Source of the DNA: Sphingobacterium populi
Lineage (GTDB): Bacteria > Bacteroidota > Bacteroidia > Sphingobacteriales > Sphingobacteriaceae
Assembly (NCBI RefSeq): GCF_001586775.1
Contig: NZ_LQXS01000008.1
Location: 1-39,065, forward strand
Length of the DNA stretch: 39,065 nucleotides
Direction: 5' to 3'
This document shows, one piece after another, positions 32,813-39,065 of this stretch. Within the stretch, counting starts at the first letter, position 1. Every line of letters starts with the position of its first letter. A program made the translations under genes and the position numbers. The notes below the pieces were generated by a model. That model was not told where the DNA came from. It made no database searches and worked only from the letters and a program-made list of their open reading frames with translations.

Positions 32813-34414
32813 TTAATCCACATCCCAGAAGATACGAGTAGTACGCGTATCTTTAGATCTTACCGCCTCATAGTTCATACTGTTGTTTGTAACCTCATTA
32901 GATGGATACAACAGACGTACCGGAGGATTCTGGAAACCATTTAGATTAGAAACAGGGAATGCTGGCAACACTGGATAACCAGTTCTACGGTAATCTGCCC
33001 ACGCCTGCTCTGCTTGCAGCCAACCAAAATGCAACCATTTTTGTGTTCCGATCAATTGTAGTTTTGCTTGTGTAGCACCTTCGTACGCAATATTAGACTC
33101 TTTAATAAATGTCTGGACAGAATCTGCGGTTGGTCTTGTCGCTTTCAAACTGTTAGACGATGCGCCATTCAGGTAAAAATAGAAATCTACTGATTGCTCT
33201 ACCGCTGTTTCGTATGCTGTACGCGCTTCAGCCGTACTTCCCCAGCGCTCTTGCGCTTCTGCTTTGATGAAATTCACCTCAGAAGTCGTCATCAATATGC
33301 CTGGAAGGTTGTTGTTGATCCAAGAAGTAGTCGAATCGACGATCGCATAACGGCGCAGTGTAGCGTTACTGTATTCCGTATCTGCTGTAGCCTCTGAAGT
33401 CGTGATTGGCAATGCTTGATAGTCAGCATTCGGCACAAATCTTCCACCTTCTGTTCTACCATATTTACCAAATAGCGCATCCATACGAGGATCGTTCGCT
33501 GTTTTCAACACCGTATTTAACATATAATCTGGTGCATAGTGCGTGTTCAACTCCCGTACAGCATCTAATAAACTGGATGTATAGGTTGTTAATTTTTGAT
33601 TCAATACGTCAGCCCGAGTTCCAGCTTCCAATGATGCTTGTGTACCATCGATCAAAGGGTACATTTCTGGTGCATTCAACATCGTCATAATTTCGGTACG
33701 CGCTCTTGATTCGTCAGCGTTAGAGATTTGCATCAACGCACGAAGTTTCAATGAGTTGGCATAACGACGCCATTTCTCCCCATTTCCTCTGTTCAAGATA
33801 TCGGCACGTATGAAGTCATTCGTTGTTTGATACGTACTGAAAAATTCTGCAGCTTCTGTGAATGCGGCGATAAATTGATCATACAATTCTTTTTGGTCAT
33901 CGAATTTCCCCAACACAATCTGATCTGTAGCTGGCAAGCTTCCCGCTTCGCTGAAAGGAATGTCACCGAAATTGTTTACCAATTTCGCTGCCTGACCATA
34001 CACTATCACGCGAGTAGCATGCATGAAAGCATCGTACTCTGCGCGCTCTGCCTCTGGCATGGCCGCATAGGTGCGCTCCATCACACGGAATACACCAAGC
34101 ATACCTGGAGAATAGAAATCTCTCCAGTAATCGTTGGTATACGAATCCTGTTGTTGGTACATCGTATTGTTATTAGCGAAGTACGTGGTTTGCGTGTATC
34201 GAGCATGGTGCGGCAATACGAAAGTACGGTAGTGCCAATATTCTGAACGAAGGCGCGAATTATTTAATATCTGGGTCATAAAAGCCCGGATATTTGGAAT
34301 GTCCGTTTGTTCCGGATCCATATAGCGGTTGTCCAACTCGGTTTTGCAAGACTGCATAGCCGTCAATGCAATTGCGGCAACCAGTAGACATATAATATTT
34401 TTTAACTTTTTCAT
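32813..34414 (-). CDS. SusD/RagB-family outer-membrane lipoprotein
   Basis: A 533-residue lipoprotein with a basic, hydrophobic leader and lipobox MQSC (Cys23). The fold is helical, with TPR-like helices and the YWRDFYSPGMLGVFRVMERTY, RVIVYGQAAKLVNNFGDIPFSEA and NSLKLRALMQIS regions typical of SusD-like group 2 proteins. It forms the lid of a SusC channel and binds the ligand at the cell surface. It follows the SusC gene by 28 bases. The C-terminal LYPSNEVTNNSMNY stretch is also typical. No carbohydrate enzyme lies beside the pair, so the ligand is unknown (sugar, peptide or other). Confidence 0.95.
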   Translation of the reverse strand: MKKLKNIICLLVAAIALTAMQSCKTELDNRYMDPEQTDIPNIRAFMTQILNNSRLRSEYWHYRTFVLPHHARYTQTTYFANNNTMYQQQDSYTNDYWRDFYSPGMLGVFRVMERTYAAMPEAERAEYDAFMHATRVIVYGQAAKLVNNFGDIPFSEAGSLPATDQIVLGKFDDQKELYDQFIAAFTEAAEFFSTYQTTNDFIRADILNRGNGEKWRRYANSLKLRALMQISNADESRARTEIMTMLNAPEMYPLIDGTQASLEAGTRADVLNQKLTTYTSSLLDAVRELNTHYAPDYMLNTVLKTANDPRMDALFGKYGRTEGGRFVPNADYQALPITTSEATADTEYSNATLRRYAIVDSTTSWINNNLPGILMTTSEVNFIKAEAQERWGSTAEARTAYETAVEQSVDFYFYLNGASSNSLKATRPTADSVQTFIKESNIAYEGATQAKLQLIGTQKWLHFGWLQAEQAWADYRRTGYPVLPAFPVSNLNGFQNPPVRLLYPSNEVTNNSMNYEAVRSKDTRTTRIFWDVD

Positions 34415-34442
34415 GTTTGTTTCGTTTTAACTGCTGTACGTC

Positions 34443-37400
34443 CTAGAAATTAGCATTTAACGAGAAGCCAAAACTTCTAGTAGCTGCTGTAGAACCAATA
34501 TCAATACCTTGTGAGTACCAGAAGTTGCCGACAGGTGCTTCTGGATCAATGTCTTTGATCGATCTGTAGAAATAGAACAGGTTACGACCAACCAATGAAA
34601 CACGAAGGTTATTTAATTTTAAGCGATCGCTGAATGAACTAGGGATACGGTAAGAAATAACCGCCTCACGCAATTTGATGAAGTTATTGTCGAGTACCGC
34701 TGCTTTTTCATTCCAAGCATCGTTACCCCAGTAGAAGTTGTTCATGTAGTATTCTGCACCAGTAAGATTTACATTATTGGCCTCACCAGTATTTTCATTC
34801 ACACCTTCTAGCGTAATGCCTGTTTCGCGGTATTCTAGCGTACTTTCCAAACGACCAGCTCCGTAAGCATATTTATGCGGAGTAGAGATCATCTGGCCAC
34901 CAAAACGATAATCTGCTGTGAAGTCGAATGCAAAATTTTTGTACGCAAAAGTATTACTCAAACCACCAATTGCTTTTGGCATGATGTTACCCGCTTTGAT
35001 GTAGGTGCTTTTGTCGATGATGTAGTTACCTTCGTCAGAAATTAATAATTGGCCGTCTGCATTTGTAGCACGCGGATGCACATAGATATTTCCTAACAGC
35101 TCGCCTGGTCTTGCTTCCAAACGGATGGAACTTTGATCTGCATCGTAGAAGATCAAACGTGGAACCCCATCAATCAATTGATCTAAGCGAGAACGGTTGT
35201 TCGCAAAATTCAAACGCGTATTCCACGTAAAGTGCTCACTGCGAATCGGTGTACCTGTTAAGGAAACTTCCCATCCACGGTTAGAGATATTACCAACGTT
35301 TACGATCTGTGTAACCGCTCCTGTCGAGAAAGCGTTGGACAATGGCATGATTTGATCTTTGATCTTATTATTGTAATAAGAAACATCTAAGCCCAAACGG
35401 CTATTGAAGAATTTCAAATCCAAACCAAATTCGACCTCTGTTTTCATCTCTGGCTTAAGGTCAAAATTACCGTAGTTTTCATTCACGTTTAACGCCGGCA
35501 CTGGACCGTTGCCTGTAATGATGGCACTTTGCTTGTAGGCAATATTAGATACATACATTGGCGCATCATTACCTACCAGACCGTACGATGCACGCAACTT
35601 ACCAAAGTTGAAGAATTCTGGTGTTTCGAATGCTTCTGTAAATACAAAACCAGTATTTAATGATCCGTATAAGTATGGATTGTTTTGCGAAGGCAATGCC
35701 GAAGAATATTCTTGGCGACCAGTAGCCTCTAAGAATAGGTAATTGCGGTAGCTAAAATTGGCCAATCCAAAGTAAGCATATTTGATCAGCTGCTTACGCA
35801 TATTAGTAGTAGTTGCCTGCGCAAAGGTGTTGTTTAAACTGAACCAGTTGGCTGTTACTAAACCACCTTCTGTACTAGACGACTGATCGTTGTAGTCTTC
35901 CATACGAGATTGGAAACCTCCACTAAGGCTGAAATCTACATCGTCAGAAATTTTATCAGCATAGGTTAACAAGGCGTCACCATAAACGATAGAATACAGA
36001 CCTTTGGATACAGCATATTTACCCGTACTGTTGGTTTCGTTAAAACGAGTAGCGTATTCATTATGCTCTTTGTTTTCGATGTTTAACGAAGTAACATCCG
36101 TTCCAAGACGTCCTCTTAAGCTCAACTTATCGATAATCTTCCAATTCATCGTCGCACTAGATAGGAAACGATCTTCTTTCTCCGTGTACTCATTACGATT
36201 CTGTTGCCAGAAGTAATTCAATAAGTTTACACCACGGTATGCTACTGGAAATTCTTCCGGACGGTTAGATCCAACGGTTGAAAATTTATAACCATCTGAA
36301 GTACGGTACAATTGGTCGCGCATCTTCGCTACATCTTCTGCACCACTGAAAAAACCACCATACGATGCTAATACATCACCCATCAATCCTGGACGATTTT
36401 TGGTCTTCGTAGAGATGTAAGAAGCTACTACATCCAAACTTAGGTCTTCATGCAGTTTCACATTACTATTTAAGTTGAATGTACTTCTGTTTTGTCTACT
36501 TCCTGGTACGATGGCTTTGTAATCCATGTTGGTCGCCGAGAAGCGGTAGTTTAACTTTTCGGTTTGGTTAGAAACACTCACGTTAAAGTTGCTGTTATGA
36601 CCTGTTTGGAAGATGTCGCCATAGTTTCCTCTATTTGGAGAATAGGCACGTACTGAGCCATCCCACCAGCGCACATCGCCGCCGTCATACTTAGGACCAA
36701 ATTGTCCCCAAGCATTGTAATTCAAAAGACGCTCACCTGGGAAAGAAGGATTATTTGTAATCCAACCTTCTTCGTTAGCACCTGCTTGCAAATTCGTTGC
36801 TGCATCGTATCCTGGGCCATACTCATATTGTAAGCGTGGAAGGAAAGCTGCAGTTTCTACAGAACCTGTGTAGTTAAAGTCGATGCCTAAGCCGCGATCT
36901 TTAGATCCTTTTTTGGTGGTGATCACGATTACACCACTCGCCGCATCCGATCCGTACAATGCTGTAGCACTAGCACCTTTCAAGATCGTCATCGATTCGA
37001 TATCGTTCGGGTTGATATCCAACATACCGTTACCACGGATTCTGTTATCAGACCAAATCGCCTGTCCACCTGGATTAGTAATACCACCTGTATTATTCAC
37101 CCCGGCCGCGCCGCCTTGCTGATCGTTACGAATCATTACACCGTCTACCACAAATAAGGGTTGACGATTATAATTTAACGAGTTAATACCACGAATCTGC
37201 ATGTTTACGGCACTCGATGCACCACCTGGTGCTGTTGTGATCTGCACACCTGGTGCTTTACCGTACAATGCCGAGCCGATGTTGGTATTCCCTGCTTCAG
37301 TCAATTCTTTGGCAGAAATCGTCGTCGCGGCATAACCCAATGCTTTGGTTTCGCGCTTGATACCCATCGCCGTTACCACGACTTCACCGACTTCACCTGC

Positions 37401-37697
37401 TTCTTCTCGCAACACCACATTGATCGTTCTGTTGGTGCCTATTGTAAAATCTTGCGATACGAAGCCAATCATCGAGAAGCGTAAAACTTCTCCGGCAGCT
37501 ACATTAACGCTGTACTTACCGTCGGTGTCTGATTGCGTTCCCCGACTAGTCCCCACCACACTCACTGTCACACCCGAAAGTGGACCATCTGCACCGGTCA
37601 CGCGACCGCTTACAGCTTGCTGTGCAAACGTAACTGTTGTGCTTACTGATAATAGCAGCAACAGTAGAGCGCAGCACTTGTAGTAAAATTTGCTCAT
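34443..37697 (-). CDS. SusC/RagA-family TonB-linked outer-membrane transporter
   Basis: A 1084-residue protein when started at the ATG at 37697; an upstream in-frame start at 37775 lies inside the ROK gene. The signal peptide ends near TFAQQ. It is followed by a carboxypeptidase-like regulatory domain (VSGRVTGADGPLSGVTVSVVG). Next is the plug with VVVTAMGIKRE, GKAPGVQI, and MQIRGINSLNYNRQPLFVVDG. The rest is a 22-stranded beta barrel ending in the terminal aromatic FSLNANF. It imports a ligand captured by SusD, driven by TonB. There is no adjacent sigma/anti-sigma pair. A ROK regulator gene ends 41 bases upstream on the same strand without an obvious promoter between them. Confidence 0.96.
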   Translation of the reverse strand: MSKFYYKCCALLLLLLSVSTTVTFAQQAVSGRVTGADGPLSGVTVSVVGTSRGTQSDTDGKYSVNVAAGEVLRFSMIGFVSQDFTIGTNRTINVVLREEAGEVGEVVVTAMGIKRETKALGYAATTISAKELTEAGNTNIGSALYGKAPGVQITTAPGGASSAVNMQIRGINSLNYNRQPLFVVDGVMIRNDQQGGAAGVNNTGGITNPGGQAIWSDNRIRGNGMLDINPNDIESMTILKGASATALYGSDAASGVIVITTKKGSKDRGLGIDFNYTGSVETAAFLPRLQYEYGPGYDAATNLQAGANEEGWITNNPSFPGERLLNYNAWGQFGPKYDGGDVRWWDGSVRAYSPNRGNYGDIFQTGHNSNFNVSVSNQTEKLNYRFSATNMDYKAIVPGSRQNRSTFNLNSNVKLHEDLSLDVVASYISTKTKNRPGLMGDVLASYGGFFSGAEDVAKMRDQLYRTSDGYKFSTVGSNRPEEFPVAYRGVNLLNYFWQQNRNEYTEKEDRFLSSATMNWKIIDKLSLRGRLGTDVTSLNIENKEHNEYATRFNETNSTGKYAVSKGLYSIVYGDALLTYADKISDDVDFSLSGGFQSRMEDYNDQSSSTEGGLVTANWFSLNNTFAQATTTNMRKQLIKYAYFGLANFSYRNYLFLEATGRQEYSSALPSQNNPYLYGSLNTGFVFTEAFETPEFFNFGKLRASYGLVGNDAPMYVSNIAYKQSAIITGNGPVPALNVNENYGNFDLKPEMKTEVEFGLDLKFFNSRLGLDVSYYNNKIKDQIMPLSNAFSTGAVTQIVNVGNISNRGWEVSLTGTPIRSEHFTWNTRLNFANNRSRLDQLIDGVPRLIFYDADQSSIRLEARPGELLGNIYVHPRATNADGQLLISDEGNYIIDKSTYIKAGNIMPKAIGGLSNTFAYKNFAFDFTADYRFGGQMISTPHKYAYGAGRLESTLEYRETGITLEGVNENTGEANNVNLTGAEYYMNNFYWGNDAWNEKAAVLDNNFIKLREAVISYRIPSSFSDRLKLNNLRVSLVGRNLFYFYRSIKDIDPEAPVGNFWYSQGIDIGSTAATRSFGFSLNANF

Positions 37698-37738
37698 TTG
37701 TTGTTTGTATTTAAGGTTAATTGTTTTTTCATAGTTAT

Positions 37739-38902
37739 TTATACAATCCATTTTGCCTTTTCTACAGCTACACATGCTCCTCCAAGCAATTGCGCTTGTG
37801 TAAGCTCGGAAACGAGCACCGTGGTATGTTTAGAAAGACGGTCAATGCTATACTGTAGCAAAGCACTTTGAATCTGAGGAAGTAAAATTCGCCCGACCTT
37901 CGCCCCTCGCCCAGATATCACAACATATTCTGGATTGATAATATGTATCAGCGTAGCGATGCCTTTGCCCAACATATAAGCGATTTTATTTATTGTTTCT
38001 ATGGCTAGTTGATCGCCTTCATTAGCAGCATCCATCAATTGATCGCCATGAATAAGTCCCTTCGATGAATAGGTCTGCTGTAGGGAAGATATCTCACCTT
38101 GACTTAGTCGCTGCATAGCAGCACTCACTGCGGCAGATAATGATGCTTCTACTTCTAAGCATCCCCTTTTGCCACAAGAACATAACGTGTTTTCGTCAGA
38201 TAGTGGAATATGACTAAACTCGCCTGCATAACCACTATGCCCTTTAAAAAGCCGATCGTGAATAATCATACCCAACCCAACTCCCCAGTTGAGATTGACT
38301 ACTAGGATATCTTGCGAGCGATATGCTTGACCAAAATTCTTCTCGGCAATGGCAATTGCAGTGGAATCATTTTCCATCAAAGTCTGAATACCAGAGAGAT
38401 CTTGAATAGTTTTACAAAGATTAAATAAAGGATGGTCAGCCGTGTATGAGTGATTTTGACCCGTTGCAGAATCCACAAATCCCGGCATTGTGAGCCCGAT
38501 CGCCATTATTGGTGAACCTGAATGGTTATTGATTACCTCTGTAATGATGGCTTTTGTGGCTCTCAGACATTCATTACCATTATTTACTGGGTTATAAATA
38601 GTTTGTACAGGCGTTACAATCTCAAAAGATAGATCGTAAATAGCCACACTGGTATAATACTGATCTATCGATACGGAAAGTATATTAGGTAGGTTTTGAT
38701 GATTTAGCCGATACTGTAACGGTCTTCTTCCACCACTGGATACGGCATATCCGCATTCAAGCACGACACCAAGTTCCGTAAGCTCATTGATTGTTTTTGT
38801 CACATTGGGAATGCTCTTGCCCGCACGAGCGGCCACATCCGCAACCGCTTGCATTTTAGCAAAGCATAAACTCTTCATTACCAATGTTTGCGCTGCATTC
38901 AT
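37739..38902 (-). CDS. ROK-family transcriptional regulator (NagC/Mlc-like)
   Basis: A 387-residue protein with an N-terminal winged helix-turn-helix (VADVAARAGKSIPNVTKTIN, to about residue 45) and a ROK domain. The catalytic-type Asp179 (ENDSTAIA), the zinc ligands His231 and Cys241, Cys243, Cys248 (CSCGKRGCLE), and the terminal HIINPEYVVISG motif are all present. The first ATP loop is degenerate (SIDQYYT instead of DxGGT), so it is probably a sugar-responsive regulator rather than a kinase. It has a -33/-7 promoter, and lies just upstream of SusC and SusD on the same strand, so it may regulate its own operon. Confidence 0.93.
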   Translation of the reverse strand: MNAAQTLVMKSLCFAKMQAVADVAARAGKSIPNVTKTINELTELGVVLECGYAVSSGGRRPLQYRLNHQNLPNILSVSIDQYYTSVAIYDLSFEIVTPVQTIYNPVNNGNECLRATKAIITEVINNHSGSPIMAIGLTMPGFVDSATGQNHSYTADHPLFNLCKTIQDLSGIQTLMENDSTAIAIAEKNFGQAYRSQDILVVNLNWGVGLGMIIHDRLFKGHSGYAGEFSHIPLSDENTLCSCGKRGCLEVEASLSAAVSAAMQRLSQGEISSLQQTYSSKGLIHGDQLMDAANEGDQLAIETINKIAYMLGKGIATLIHIINPEYVVISGRGAKVGRILLPQIQSALLQYSIDRLSKHTTVLVSELTQAQLLGGACVAVEKAKWIV

Positions 38903-38925
38903 AAGTAGGTACTCATAGGATCGTC

Positions 38926-38957
38926 CAAAGATATTGAATTTAATAATTAATTAACAA
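38926..38957 (-). promoter_or_regulatory. Bacteroidota-type promoter of the ROK-SusC-SusD operon
   Basis: On the minus strand a TTG (38957-38955) is followed by 21 bases and then TATCTTTG (38933-38926). Both boxes and their spacing fit the -33/-7 architecture of this phylum, with a leader of about 20 bases to the ATG at 38902. It is the best-formed promoter in the window. Confidence 0.6.
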
Positions 38958-39029
38958 GAGCTTTTTAATTATTTTACAAACTATTATGCAGATGAATAAG
39001 AAAACTATAAAACTATGTGGCAGATCAAA

Positions 39030-39056
39030 TTTTTTTTTTGGGGGATGGGGGGATGG
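39030..39056. other. Low-complexity T/G tract at the window edge
   Basis: T10 (39030-39039) is followed by G5, AT, G6, AT and GG. No gene is seen from 38903 to the end. The composition is unlike the rest of the window and lies at its very edge, so a sequencing or assembly artefact is as likely as biology. Confidence 0.6.
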
Positions 39057-39065
39057 AGTTATACT

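Noticed and set aside
39030..39056. G-quadruplex at the right edge
   Set aside because: Only two long G runs and short GG pairs are present, and the sequence ends there; an artefact is as likely.
1..39065. CRISPR arrays, transposases, integrases, tRNA or rRNA genes
   Set aside because: No spaced short repeats, transposase motifs or cloverleaf-like segments were found in the gaps, all of which are under 300 bases.

Overview
The window reads as a piece of a Bacteroidota chromosome, most likely from the Sphingobacteriaceae (Sphingobacterium/Pedobacter-like). Reasons visible in the sequence: a SusC/SusD pair, a DUF4270 lipoprotein, a SDR-type threonine dehydrogenase, many lipoproteins with short Cys lipoboxes, almost no Shine-Dalgarno sequences, and repeated matches to the Bacteroidota -7 promoter box TAnnTTTG ahead of genes. 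It is mostly housekeeping and envelope genes. No phage, insertion sequence, CRISPR array, tRNA or rRNA was seen, and no gap without a gene exceeds 300 bases.

Layout. 1-562: the 5' part of a repeat-containing protein of unknown role that runs off the window. 630-2305: yebC and a threonine dehydrogenase-like SDR in one operon. 2452-4107: a lamin-tail-domain lipoprotein. 4251-5246: asd. 5374-7771: a kelch lipoprotein and a DUF4270 lipoprotein, divergent from a two-component system (7888-10024). 10037-12964: nicotinamidase, a TetR regulator and a secreted GH3 enzyme. 13067-16436: L-serine dehydratase, then convergent mqnD and a sugar isomerase-like protein. 16597-19124: truA coupled to an MsbA-like ABC exporter. 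19128-21415: trmB, GDP-fucose synthase and a DUF417/YkgB-like membrane protein.

21607-22971: a three-gene envelope-stress-like set (YtxH, holin-X-like, and an unrecognised basic protein). 23157-28529: a YifB/ComM AAA ATPase, rhomboid protease, LUD protein, FtsH and RsfS. 28575-31681: BirA and a DsbD system split over two genes. 31721-32695: pfkA. 32813-38902: a ROK regulator followed by SusC and SusD, with no glycoside hydrolase beside them. The last 160 bases hold the ROK promoter and a low-complexity T/G tract at the window edge.

How they fit together: the envelope theme is strong (SusCD uptake with its own regulator, lipoproteins next to a sensor kinase, DsbD reductant export, FtsH and rhomboid proteolysis, MsbA-like export). 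I see no convincing new defence or mobile system. The most original leads are the repeat protein at the left edge, the YtxH/holin-X/unknown trio, the lipoprotein pair facing a two-component system, the structured leader before the split DsbD genes, and the many promoter boxes lying so close to start codons that leaderless transcripts are predicted.
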